From the NCBI GenBank assembly GCA_963833505.1, contig CAWHYG010000006.1, forward strand, positions 372,001-436,000: a DNA stretch of 64,000 nucleotides, given 5' to 3'. Positions 7,524-15,510 of this stretch are shown here, piece by piece (position 1 is the first letter of the stretch; the number at the start of each line of letters is the position of its first letter). Both the position numbers and the translations under genes were made by a program. The notes beneath the pieces were generated by a model. That model ran no database searches. It saw only the letters and a list, made by a program, of their open reading frames with translations, and had not been told where the DNA came from. The DNA comes from CAWHYG01 sp963833505. Lineage in GTDB: Bacteria > Eisenbacteria > RBG-16-71-46 > CAIMUX01.

Positions 7524-10271
7524 ATGACGGCAGAGGAAACCAACGCCGGCGCGGCCGCGCCGCACTCTCCGGAGGCGCGCTCTCTGGTGCAAGCCTTCCG
7601 CGAGGGCGAAGCGGTCTTCCGCGAGCTCATGGAGCGGGCCACCATCGCGATCGTGATTGCCGAACCCGCCGGACGTATTGTCGAGAGCAATGCGGCCGCA
7701 GGGGACCTGCTGGGATACTCCCGCGAGGAGTTCTGCGATCGCTCCATCCAGGAACTGGCGGATCAAAACCGGCTCGACCGGGTGCAGAGCTACCTCCGCC
7801 GGGTCACGGCCGGCGAGCCGGTGTTTCTGGCGGCCCGCGTCCGGCGCCGGGACGGTGTCATGATCCTGGCGGATATCGACGGCGGCCTCCTGCCCGACGG
7901 CCGTCTGCTGGCCCTGATCCGGAAGGTCGAGGACACATTTCCGGCCGACTCGGAGCTGCGCCGAAGGAACGCCATCCTCGAGGCCGTGGGGTTCACCGCC
8001 GACCACGTTCTGCGTGCCCAGAAATGGGACGAGGACATCGGAGCGTGTCTCGAACGGCTCGGCCGCGGCGCCGCCGTCAGCCGGGCCCACATCTACCGCA
8101 ACGAAGACGCCCCGAACGGCAAACTGTGCCTGGTCCTCGTCGCCTCGTGGGCCGATCCGGATCTCGACCCTCGGGTCGGGTACCGGGAAATCAACGCCAT
8201 CGACCTCACGCACCCGGGGCTTGAGGGGCTGCGGCAGATCCTGGCGCACGGCGGCGCGTTGCGCCAGCCGCTGGGCGAATATGGCCCGGAGGCCCAAGCC
8301 TATTTTCGACAGCGCGGGCTGCGATCGGTCCTCATGGTCCCGATCTTCATGGAGCATCAATGCTGGGGCGAGATCGGCTTCTCCGAACTCGTCCGGGAAA
8401 CGATCTGGACTCCGCTGGAGGTGGAAGCGCTTCGGGCCGTCGCCAGCATTCTTGGAGCTGTCATGGTGCGCAACCAGGCGCGGGAACACGGCCGCGCCAG
8501 CGAAGAGAAATACCGCACCCTGGTGGAGGGCGCGAATCAGCCGATCGTGCAGGTGGATGAAAGCGGCATCTTCCGCTTCGCCAACACCGCGGCCAACCGG
8601 CACCTCGGCATGGAACATCCGGGACTCGTCGGACGGAGCATGTGGGAGGTCTTTCCCCGGGAGGACGCGGACCGGCAAATGCGGACCGTGCGCGGCGCGA
8701 TCCGCGACGGATCCATGATCGTGGCGGCCCGGCCCACCACCGTTCGGGGTGAGTCGCGCTGGTACGAATCGCGGATCCAGCCCCTCGAGTCTCCGCCGGG
8801 CGACCCCCCCTCCGTCCTGATCATCACGGCGGACATCACGGAGCGAAAGCTGGCCGAGGAGAAGATCGAATCGTACCAGGATCGGCTGCGGTCTTTGACC
8901 TCCGAGCTGGCCCTGACCGAGCAGCGCGAACGCCGGCAGCTCGCCTCCCGGCTGCATGATCGCATCGGCCAATCGCTGGCCTATGTCCGCTTCAAACTGG
9001 GAGCCCTGCGCAAGGAGGCCGCCGGCCTGCCGCTCGAGGCGCAACTCGCAGAGGTCGGTCTCCTGATCGATTCCACGATCGCGGACACCCGCGACCTGAC
9101 CTTTGATCTCAGCCCGCCGATCCTGAACGAGCTGGGGCTGGAACCGGCTCTGGACTGGCTGGTCGAACGATTCCGGCAGCAGTATGGCGTTTCCGCCGTC
9201 TTCCGCGACGACGCCCTGCCCAAACCGATCGGGCCTGATCTGCGGGGATTGCTCTTTCAGGCCGTGCAGGAGCTGCTCATGAACGTAGCCAAGCACTCAG
9301 GAGCCCGGCGCGTGCTGGTGTCCATCCGGCGCCGGGAGAAGAACGTGATGATCGAGGTGCGGGACGACGGCATCGGATTCGACGCGACCGAAACCTCCAC
9401 GGCCCGGGGGTCGGGGTTCGGCCTCTTCAACATCCGGGAACGCCTGGCGCAGATCGGCGGACGGATGGAGCTGCACTCGAGGCGCGGCGCGGGAACCCGT
9501 GTCGTCCTCTTCGCCCGCTGCGCGAGGGCCCGGCGGAGGCGGAGTCATGACCACCGCGATCCTCCTGGCAGACGACCACTGCATCATGCGGGAAGGGCTC
9601 CGATCCATGCTCGAAGCCCAGCCGGGATTCCAGGTGGTGGCGGAAGCCGACAACGGGCGCATGGCCGTTCAGCTCGCAAGCGAACGGCGCCCCGACGTGG
9701 TCATCATGGACATCAGCATGCCCGACCTGAACGGCATCGAGGCGACGCGCCAGATTCTCGCCGCGACTCCCCTGGTTCACGTGATCGCGCTCTCGATCCA
9801 CTCGGACCGCCGGTTCGTGCTGCAGATGTTCAAGGCCGGGGCCGCCGGATACCTGCTCAAGAACTGCGCCTTCGAGGAGCTGACCCGCGCCATCCGCATC
9901 GTGATCGAGGGTCAAACCTACGTGAGTCCGGCGATCGCGGGCATCATGGTGACCGAGGCCAATCGCGGTTCTGCTCCCGAGGTTCCGTCGGTCCGTGCGC
10001 TCTCGCGCCGCGAACGGGAGGTGCTGCAGCTCATGGCCGAGGGCCGGACGACCAAGGAGGTCGCCGCGCGCCTGCGCGTCAGCGCCAAGACCGTCGAATC
10101 GCACCGCAAGCATCTGATGGAAAAGCTGAACCTGAACAGCGTTGCGGAGTTGACCAAGTACGCCATTCGCGAGGGGCTGACGTCCCTCTGATCTCCGGCG
10201 CCGCCGCCGGGCCTGAGGCATCAGGAATTCCGAAGCCGGTTATCGGGAGAGTCCTGATTGTTGGTTGCTGA
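7524..10271 (+). CDS. PAS-GAF-PAS sensor histidine kinase (NarX/DegS class) with an anomalous 3' extension
   Basis: Domains in order: PAS (residues ~30-140), GAF (~170-330), PAS (~340-460), HisKA_3 dimerisation box with the phospho-acceptor His in ASRLHDRIGQSLA (~480), and a HATPase with NVAKHSG (N box) and EVRDDGIGFD (D box). No transmembrane helix, so it is a cytosolic sensor. The ATPase fold should end near base 9545 (GTRVVLFARCA). The frame has no stop there and runs 240 more codons to 10271 through the whole regulator gene in another frame; that tail is Arg/Pro/Gly-rich and resembles no domain. Either the natural stop was lost by a frameshift, or the kinase really has a dispensable tail. 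Its partner is the regulator at 9547. Confidence 0.8.
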   Translation: MTAEETNAGAAAPHSPEARSLVQAFREGEAVFRELMERATIAIVIAEPAGRIVESNAAAGDLLGYSREEFCDRSIQELADQNRLDRVQSYLRRVTAGEPVFLAARVRRRDGVMILADIDGGLLPDGRLLALIRKVEDTFPADSELRRRNAILEAVGFTADHVLRAQKWDEDIGACLERLGRGAAVSRAHIYRNEDAPNGKLCLVLVASWADPDLDPRVGYREINAIDLTHPGLEGLRQILAHGGALRQPLGEYGPEAQAYFRQRGLRSVLMVPIFMEHQCWGEIGFSELVRETIWTPLEVEALRAVASILGAVMVRNQAREHGRASEEKYRTLVEGANQPIVQVDESGIFRFANTAANRHLGMEHPGLVGRSMWEVFPREDADRQMRTVRGAIRDGSMIVAARPTTVRGESRWYESRIQPLESPPGDPPSVLIITADITERKLAEEKIESYQDRLRSLTSELALTEQRERRQLASRLHDRIGQSLAYVRFKLGALRKEAAGLPLEAQLAEVGLLIDSTIADTRDLTFDLSPPILNELGLEPALDWLVERFRQQYGVSAVFRDDALPKPIGPDLRGLLFQAVQELLMNVAKHSGARRVLVSIRRREKNVMIEVRDDGIGFDATETSTARGSGFGLFNIRERLAQIGGRMELHSRRGAGTRVVLFARCARARRRRSHDHRDPPGRRPLHHAGRAPIHARSPAGIPGGGGSRQRAHGRSARKRTAPRRGHHGHQHARPERHRGDAPDSRRDSPGSRDRALDPLGPPVRAADVQGRGRRIPAQELRLRGADPRHPHRDRGSNLRESGDRGHHGDRGQSRFCSRGSVGPCALAPRTGGAAAHGRGPDDQGGRRAPARQRQDRRIAPQASDGKAEPEQRCGVDQVRHSRGADVPLISGAAAGPEASGIPKPVIGRVLIVGC
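9547..10191 (+). CDS. NarL/LuxR-family response regulator
   Basis: 214 residues. The receiver domain has an acidic pair in LLADDH, phospho-acceptor Asp in VVIMDISMPDLNG (about residue 56), and Lys in GYLLKNC. The C-terminal LuxR helix-turn-helix reads LSRREREVLQLMAEGRTTKEV ... RVSAKTVESHRKHLMEKL. It is the cognate partner of the HisKA_3 kinase whose reading frame overlaps it completely. ATG at 9547 follows a GGAGGCGGAG ribosome-binding site. A longer in-frame start at 9499 would only add low-complexity residues. Confidence 0.92.
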   Translation: MTTAILLADDHCIMREGLRSMLEAQPGFQVVAEADNGRMAVQLASERRPDVVIMDISMPDLNGIEATRQILAATPLVHVIALSIHSDRRFVLQMFKAGAAGYLLKNCAFEELTRAIRIVIEGQTYVSPAIAGIMVTEANRGSAPEVPSVRALSRREREVLQLMAEGRTTKEVAARLRVSAKTVESHRKHLMEKLNLNSVAELTKYAIREGLTSL

Positions 10272-10291
10272 ACCTGGGCTATTCTGTTGTG

Positions 10292-10486
10292 GTGGGACGT
10301 TGCAGGACGTCCGGTTCGCTGAAACGCCGACAGGAGTGGAAAGCGAGGAATCAGCTGAGATAACGATCGCTCCGCACCGATCTTGCTCGCGAGATCGACA
10401 GTCCAGGACAGGCAGTGCATGTTGGGGCCAATGGCCCTCAGCCGATTCGCCAGGGGCGGTCGCCCGGTGACCGCCCCTCGGTTTTA
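10292..10486 (+). ncRNA. Candidate structured small RNA between regulator and MFS genes
   Basis: The gap 10192-10487 has no gene but contains several stem-loops ending in a strong terminator. Hairpins include GGACGT-TGCAGG-ACGTCC (10295-10312), CGATCT...AGATCG near 10380 and GGGCC-AAT-GGCCC near 10427. A GCTGA / TCAGC pairing (about 10267 with 10439) could close the whole region, an outline resembling 6S RNA, but no 6S sequence signature is recognised. A weak promoter (TTGTTG 10258, TATTCT 10280, 16-base spacer) would start transcription near 10292. It could instead be only a long 3' UTR. Confidence 0.3.
10452..10486 (+). terminator. Rho-independent terminator
   Basis: A perfect 10-bp stem AGGGGCGGTC (10452-10461) / GACCGCCCCT (10469-10478) with a 7-base loop, followed by CGGTTTT. 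The T-run lies on the plus strand, so it ends transcription coming from the kinase/regulator or from the candidate small RNA, just before the converging MFS gene. Confidence 0.8.
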
Positions 10487-10487
10487 A

Positions 10488-11666
10488 TCAGGATGCCGTT
10501 GCCGGCGCCACGTCGCCCCGATCGCGAGCCCAGGCCAACTCGATCGCCATCGTGACCAGAAGCGCCCCCGCGCCCACAAGATACGGAGCGAGAAGGCTTC
10601 CGGTCGCCTGGGCCAATCCGCCCCCGAGAAACGGGAGCATGAAGGTGCCGGTTCCGAGAAGGCCCTCGTGGATCCCGGTGCTTCGACCCCGTCCCCGCAC
10701 GTGGTAGAGCGAGTAGTAGATGCTGCTCGAGTAGCTCAAACCGAGTCCCAGACCGATTCCCGGCGCGGTCGCCCAGATGAGGAAACGCGTTCGCAGAAAG
10801 ACGAGCAGCGCCAGCGAAACGAGACCGAGCGACTGTGCGACCAAGAGCGGCCACGATCGGAAATGCCAGCCGGCCCAACGCGCCAGGAAGATGAAGGCGA
10901 GGGTCTGGAAGAAGTAGATCAGGCCCAGGAAGATCCCGAAATCCTGCCCGGTCAGCCCGATCGAGAGCAGGAGCTTGGGATAGTGATAGTTGAGGATGGC
11001 CCCGATCCCGAAGAAGGTGAAGTTGGCGAGCCAGCCGATCCGTCTCCAGGAAGAGCCGTGCCTCGCCCGATCCAGGGCGCCGGAAGCTCCCGCGCCGAGC
11101 CGGCTCTCGGACCAGTCCGCGTGAGGCCGAACGTTGGGCAAGAGCACCGCCACGACGACGGCCAGGACCGCGGCCAGCACAAAGACCGGCTGACTTCCGC
11201 GGCGAGCCAGGATGATCCCGCCGATGAGGAATCCGAACATCTTCCCGGTCGACCAGGAGACGTTGAAACCTCCGAGATTCCGGCGAAGCTCCCCTTCCGG
11301 CCGGGCCTCTCCCACCGCAGCCTGGAGTCCGGGCCAGAACAGGCCGTTGGCGACGCCCAGGAGGGGCATGAACGCCATCAGGAGCGGCACGGACCGGGCG
11401 GCAAGGAACGCGAGAGATGCGCCGGCGCGGAGCCACGCCCCCAGGCGGGCCATGGCCATCCTGGGTCCGCGGTCGGAGAGCCGGCCGAAGAGGAGCGCCG
11501 CCGCCACGTACACGCCCGATCCGAGCACGGCGAGGAACCCGAGCTGCAGGGACGACGCGTGGAGCTCCGCGGCCTGAAGGGGTATGGCGGTCAGAAGGAG
11601 GTAGAAGGAGCCGTCCATGAGAAGACTGGCGCCCCAGAGCCGGGCGAGAGGATCGGGACGGCGCAT
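10488..11666 (-). CDS. Major facilitator superfamily transporter
   Basis: About 392 residues and twelve hydrophobic segments in two halves. The loop motif after helix 2 is recognisable (ALLFGRLSDRGPRMAMARLG, the DRxGRR-like MFS signature). Substrate unknown. It is the last gene of the minus-strand tol cluster, beginning 19 bases after cpoB stops at the ATG 11666 (MRRPDPLARLWG). An ATG at 11756 would overlap cpoB and add a Pro/Ser-rich tail, so I reject it. Association with Tol-Pal is by transcription only. Confidence 0.75.
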   Translation of the reverse strand: MRRPDPLARLWGASLLMDGSFYLLLTAIPLQAAELHASSLQLGFLAVLGSGVYVAAALLFGRLSDRGPRMAMARLGAWLRAGASLAFLAARSVPLLMAFMPLLGVANGLFWPGLQAAVGEARPEGELRRNLGGFNVSWSTGKMFGFLIGGIILARRGSQPVFVLAAVLAVVVAVLLPNVRPHADWSESRLGAGASGALDRARHGSSWRRIGWLANFTFFGIGAILNYHYPKLLLSIGLTGQDFGIFLGLIYFFQTLAFIFLARWAGWHFRSWPLLVAQSLGLVSLALLVFLRTRFLIWATAPGIGLGLGLSYSSSIYYSLYHVRGRGRSTGIHEGLLGTGTFMLPFLGGGLAQATGSLLAPYLVGAGALLVTMAIELAWARDRGDVAPATAS

Positions 11667-11685
11667 GATTCGCGGCCGAGGCGCG

Positions 11686-12699
11686 CTATTCGAGTCCGGC
11701 GGAACGGAGCTTGTTCCGGGCGGTGTCCGCTTCGTCCGCATTCGGATACTGATCAATCACCGCCTTGAGATAGCGGCGGGCGGACGCCTTGTCTCCGAGC
11801 TGGAGGTACGAATATCCGATCTTGAGCAACGCCGCCGGCACCTTGTTGCCGCGGGGATATTGGTCCACGACCTTCTGGAACTCCTGAACCGCCGAGGTGA
11901 AATCCCGCTGGGCGTAGAAGCACTCTCCGATCCAGAACTGCGCGTTGTCGGAGAGGTCGGTCGATGGATTCCGCCGCAGATACTCGCGGAAGCCGAGCAC
12001 GGCCAGGGAGTAGTTGCCGCGCTGGTAGTCGAGATAGGCCTGATCGTAGAGCTTCCTGGCGTCGGCCGCGGCCATCGCGGCGTTCGCGGTCGTGTCGGCG
12101 GAACCCGGCCCAGAGCCGGTCGAATCGCCGCCGGAAGCGTCACCCGGGTTCATGAACTGGCCCGAAGCGCCGGCTGCCGGCCCCGTCTCCGAACCCGGTA
12201 TCGCCGCTGATCCGGGCATCGGCGCGCTGGTTGTCCCGGAAGTCTGCATGCCGGCTCCCGGAACCGGGTTTCCGCGTTCGCCGGGCACGAATGCCCCGCC
12301 AGCGCCCGGCGCCACCGCGCCGCCCGCGACCGGCGCGCCGGGATTCGAAGGCGCTCCCGACTGGGGTGGCGCGCCACCCCAATAGCGGGCACCGGGGGAG
12401 TACCCGGTATGCGATCCCAGGGCATCGTGGAGCTGCGAGTCGATGGCGAGAAGGCGGCCGTTCAGGTCGTCGAAGCGACTCGCCTGCTCCGCCTTGATGC
12501 TTCGAATCAACGTCGCTTGATCTTCTACGAGTTTCTCGAGCGTGGCGATCCGCTTCTCGAGCAGCGCCTGCTGCTGGCGGATCGCCTCGTTGTCCCGGGC
12601 CGTGTCTTCCACGGTTATCGGTTGCCGGAGGACCTGCTGCCCGTAGCATCCTCCGAGACCCACAGCGGCGACGGCCAGAGCCCACAGGGGCGATCGCAT
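11686..12699 (-). CDS. cpoB: Tol-Pal system coordinator CpoB (YbgF)-like lipoprotein
   Basis: A signal peptide with lipobox (AVGLGGC) is followed by a trimerising coiled coil (RDNEAIRQQQALLEKRIATL ..., residues ~35-100), a Pro/Gly/Ala-rich linker (~110-220) and a C-terminal TPR domain (AADARKLYDQAYLDYQRGNY ...). This is the CpoB/YbgF layout, but the linker is longer and the protein lipid-anchored, unlike E. coli CpoB. In the family it couples outer-membrane constriction to peptidoglycan synthesis during division. GGAGG lies 7 bases before ATG 12699. It sits directly after pal in the operon. Confidence 0.85.
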   Translation of the reverse strand: MRSPLWALAVAAVGLGGCYGQQVLRQPITVEDTARDNEAIRQQQALLEKRIATLEKLVEDQATLIRSIKAEQASRFDDLNGRLLAIDSQLHDALGSHTGYSPGARYWGGAPPQSGAPSNPGAPVAGGAVAPGAGGAFVPGERGNPVPGAGMQTSGTTSAPMPGSAAIPGSETGPAAGASGQFMNPGDASGGDSTGSGPGSADTTANAAMAAADARKLYDQAYLDYQRGNYSLAVLGFREYLRRNPSTDLSDNAQFWIGECFYAQRDFTSAVQEFQKVVDQYPRGNKVPAALLKIGYSYLQLGDKASARRYLKAVIDQYPNADEADTARNKLRSAGLE

Positions 12700-12772
12700 C
12701 CCAATCCTCCGCGAAGGCCGGTCCCAGATGAGACCCGCCGATCCAGGGAGCGGAAACAACCGGCCGGGGCGC

Positions 12773-13303
12773 CTACTTCTTGACGAAATGGACGCGACGG
12801 TTGAGAGCCCAGGCCGATTCATCGTGGCCCTGGGCGAACGGACGCTCCTTGCCGTAGGAAATGGTGCTGATACGCGTGGAATCGACCCCGTACTGGATCA
12901 GGTAGCCCTTGACCGCTTCGGCGCGGCGCTGGCCCAGCGCGAGGTTGTACTCGATGGTGCCCCGCTCGTCGCAGTGCCCCTCCAGAAGCACGGCGACGTC
13001 CTTCCCGGTCACAAGCAGCTTCCCGTCGGTGTCCAGCGTGGCCCGCGCGTCATCGCGGATGTTCGACTTGTCGAAGTCGAAGAAGACGTCAGTCAGCTCG
13101 ACCGGGGCCGGCGTCTCCACCGGAGGCGCGACCTTGGTCTCGACAGGCGGGGGCGGCGGCGCCGGAGCCGGCGCCGGAGCAGCCGCACTGGTGGCCGGCG
13201 GCGGCGTCACGACGGCTTGCGGATGCCGAGAGCAACCCGGAACCGCTGCCAGCAGAACCACAGTCCACAGGAGAGACGTCCCGCTCCATATCCTCAGGTT
13301 CAT
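12773..13303 (-). CDS. pal: Peptidoglycan-associated lipoprotein Pal
   Basis: 176 residues: lipoprotein signal (LLAAVPGC), an Ala/Pro-rich linker (~30-65) and an OmpA-like peptidoglycan-binding domain with VFFDFDKSNIRDDA, LEGHCDERGTIEYNLALGQRR and the Asp/Arg pair that grips diaminopimelate. Pal tethers the outer membrane to peptidoglycan and is the partner of TolB, encoded 54 bases upstream. The C-terminus (ALNRRVHFVKK) is standard. Confidence 0.95.
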   Translation of the reverse strand: MNLRIWSGTSLLWTVVLLAAVPGCSRHPQAVVTPPPATSAAAPAPAPAPPPPPVETKVAPPVETPAPVELTDVFFDFDKSNIRDDARATLDTDGKLLVTGKDVAVLLEGHCDERGTIEYNLALGQRRAEAVKGYLIQYGVDSTRISTISYGKERPFAQGHDESAWALNRRVHFVKK

Positions 13304-13357
13304 GTCCGAAAGACTCCTTCCTGCCCTTCCGGGCTCTCCTCAAGCTTGATCCCGCCC

Positions 13358-14647
13358 TCAATCCGGCGACAGAGGCGGAGACCAGGCGGGATTGTATTGA
13401 TTCCCGCTGGACCAGGTCAACTGACGAATCCCGGACCCATCCGCAGCCATGATGAAGATCCTCCGCACGCCGTTCTGGTCCATCGAGAAGGTGAGATGTC
13501 GCCCGTCGGGCGCCCAGTGGGGATTCTCATGATTGGCGCCCCCTCCCGTCAGCCGCCGGAGATCGGTGCCGTCCGGGCGGATCGAACAGATGTCGAAGTT
13601 GAGCGGATCGATCAACGCCACGAACAGGATCCGGTCCCCTTTGGGCGACCAGTCCGGCGAATCGCAATGCTTCGAGATGAAGGTCAATCTGCGGACGTTG
13701 GTGCCGTCCGCGTCCATCACGTAGACCTGCGGTTCGCCCGAGCGATCGGAGGTGAAGGCGATCTGATCTCCTTTCGGATTGAAGGCGGGAGCGGTGTCGA
13801 TCGCAGGGGATATGGTCAGGCGCCTCGGGTTCTTTCCCGAAACATCCAGCAGATAGATCTCCGAGTTGCCTTCAAAGGACATGCTGACCGCGAGGGCCTG
13901 ACCGTCGGGACGCCAGCAGGGGGCCGAGTTCATGCCCGACCGGTCCGAGATGATCCACAGCTTCTTCGTGACGAGATCGAGCCCGGCCAGATCAGGACGG
14001 CCGCTGGCGAAGGTCGTGAAGGCGAGGTCGCGGCCGTCGGGGGACCACGCCGGAGACACGGCGATCGACCGCAGGTTGGTGACCATCTCCACCCTCGACC
14101 CGTCGGAGTCGACCAGATAGACCTCCTTGTTGCCGGTGGCGTCCCCCACGTACGCGATCCGCGTCTCGGCCGCCCCGCGCTCGCCGGTGAGATAAAGCAC
14201 GATGTCGTCGGAGAAGGCGTGAATGTTCCAGCGGTCCGGCGGATCGCCCAGGGTATAGGTGCGCGCGAAGATCATCTTGCCGGTGGCCGGGTCGGTGAGC
14301 TGCCCCTCGAGCACGACGCGATCGCCGTGCTTGTGCACGACTCCGGTCGCCACGGCCCGCGGCAGGTTTTTCCGGCCGGCGGAGTCCGAGGGCGCGGCCT
14401 GGAAGAACGGCGTCCGCTCGACCTGGAAGAAATCGCTGAACTTCAGATCCTGGACGAGGACGTCCTCGCAGGATTCGCCGGTCAGAAGGAGGCGGCGGGG
14501 CACGTCCTGATAGGTCCAGTCCTGCACCTTGAGGTCGGACTTGAACAGCGTTCCTTCCCGGATGACCAGGGGAACCTCCTCCTGGCCGAAGGCGGACACT
14601 GTTCCCAGGAGCAGGAGACCCAGGAGGCCGAGAGCCGTTCTTCGCAC
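13358..14647 (-). CDS. tolB: Tol-Pal system beta-propeller protein TolB
   Basis: 429 residues with a cleavable signal peptide (LLGLLLLGTVSAFG), an N-terminal alpha/beta domain (FKSDLKVQDWTYQDV region) and a six-bladed WD40-like propeller. Each blade carries PAWSPDGRDLAF-type motifs (SPDG, FNPKGDQIAFTSDRSG, WSPKGDRILF, WAPDGRHLTF). The periplasmic protein binds Pal and the TolA C-terminus. Length is normal for the family (~430). ATG 14647 follows a GGAGG site. Confidence 0.95.
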   Translation of the reverse strand: MRRTALGLLGLLLLGTVSAFGQEEVPLVIREGTLFKSDLKVQDWTYQDVPRRLLLTGESCEDVLVQDLKFSDFFQVERTPFFQAAPSDSAGRKNLPRAVATGVVHKHGDRVVLEGQLTDPATGKMIFARTYTLGDPPDRWNIHAFSDDIVLYLTGERGAAETRIAYVGDATGNKEVYLVDSDGSRVEMVTNLRSIAVSPAWSPDGRDLAFTTFASGRPDLAGLDLVTKKLWIISDRSGMNSAPCWRPDGQALAVSMSFEGNSEIYLLDVSGKNPRRLTISPAIDTAPAFNPKGDQIAFTSDRSGEPQVYVMDADGTNVRRLTFISKHCDSPDWSPKGDRILFVALIDPLNFDICSIRPDGTDLRRLTGGGANHENPHWAPDGRHLTFSMDQNGVRRIFIMAADGSGIRQLTWSSGNQYNPAWSPPLSPD

Positions 14648-14691
14648 GAGATCCCTCCTTCCAACCCGAGACTTTTCCGGCGCCTTCCGGA

Positions 14692-15510
14692 CTAGGGACT
14701 GTAGATGAAACGCAGGTGAATGATGAGGTGATCCCCCGAGTAGCCTTCCGGCAACGGGGGAAGCGGCCTGGCCTGCTCCAGAGCGCGCAGGGCGGAGGTG
14801 TCGAACAGGTTCGATCCCGACGGCTCCTCCACATGGTACGCGGAGATGCTGCCGTCCCGCTCGATCCGGAACCAGATGACGGCGGAGATCTCCCCTTCCC
14901 CCGGCTCCAGCGCGGACGAGGGTTCCCAGTAGCTCGCGATCTTGTCCTGGATGATGCCGAGATAGTACGAATACGGCAGCACCGGGCCCTCGATGTTCAT
15001 CTGCATCATGCCGTGCAGGTCGCCCACCGCCGGGAGATTCGTCCGGATCACGTTGGAGGAGTCGGCGCTCCCCTTGAGCGGCAGGTTGGGCTCTGGCTTC
15101 GCGGTGCCGGATGCGTCGGAGTGGTCGCCCGGCGTTTCGACCGGCTGAGTCGCGGTCTCCGCCTGCTTGGGCTCGGGTGGTTTGGGGGGCGTGAGTTTCT
15201 TCTCCGCCGGCTTCGGCTCGCGAGGCAGGGGCACGATCTCCTTGGGCGCAGCCGGATGCAATCGCTGCATCAACCCGCGGGAAGGAGCCGGCAGGCTGAC
15301 CAGGGTGACCGGAATGCTGGGAATGGGCTCGGGCACGCTGAACCGCGGCCGCGCCAGCACGGTCGCGCCGATGAGAAGAAGCGCGTGCGCGGTCACGGAG
15401 GCGGCCAGCGGGCGCGCGCGGCCGCCTCGAAACGGACCTTCCCGAGCCCGGGACCGTTTTGGGCGCCCGGCTTTCTCCACGGCGGGCGTTCTGGATCCTG
15501 ATTTGCTCAT
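14692..15510 (-). CDS. TolA/TonB-like energy transducer
   Basis: 272 residues: a basic cytoplasmic N-terminus, one transmembrane helix (LAASVTAHALLLIGATVLA, ~37-55), a Pro/Lys/Glu-rich periplasm-spanning region (PREPKPAEKKLTPPKPPEPK, ~95-120), and a C-terminal TonB-type domain (AVIWFRIERDGSISAYHVEEPSG ... ALRALEQARPLPPLPEGY). By position it is the TolA of this Tol-Pal operon. Its proton-channel partners TolQ and TolR are not encoded here; the gene upstream is an ABC-class ATPase overlapping by ATGA. It therefore depends on ExbBD/TolQR from elsewhere or works differently. Confidence 0.8.
   Translation of the reverse strand: MSKSGSRTPAVEKAGRPKRSRAREGPFRGGRARPLAASVTAHALLLIGATVLARPRFSVPEPIPSIPVTLVSLPAPSRGLMQRLHPAAPKEIVPLPREPKPAEKKLTPPKPPEPKQAETATQPVETPGDHSDASGTAKPEPNLPLKGSADSSNVIRTNLPAVGDLHGMMQMNIEGPVLPYSYYLGIIQDKIASYWEPSSALEPGEGEISAVIWFRIERDGSISAYHVEEPSGSNLFDTSALRALEQARPLPPLPEGYSGDHLIIHLRFIYSP

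Noticed and set aside
7221..9296. A 691-codon minus-strand open frame opposite the PAS/GAF kinase
   Set aside because: No domain is recognisable and the plus-strand kinase has clear motifs throughout. Shadow frame.
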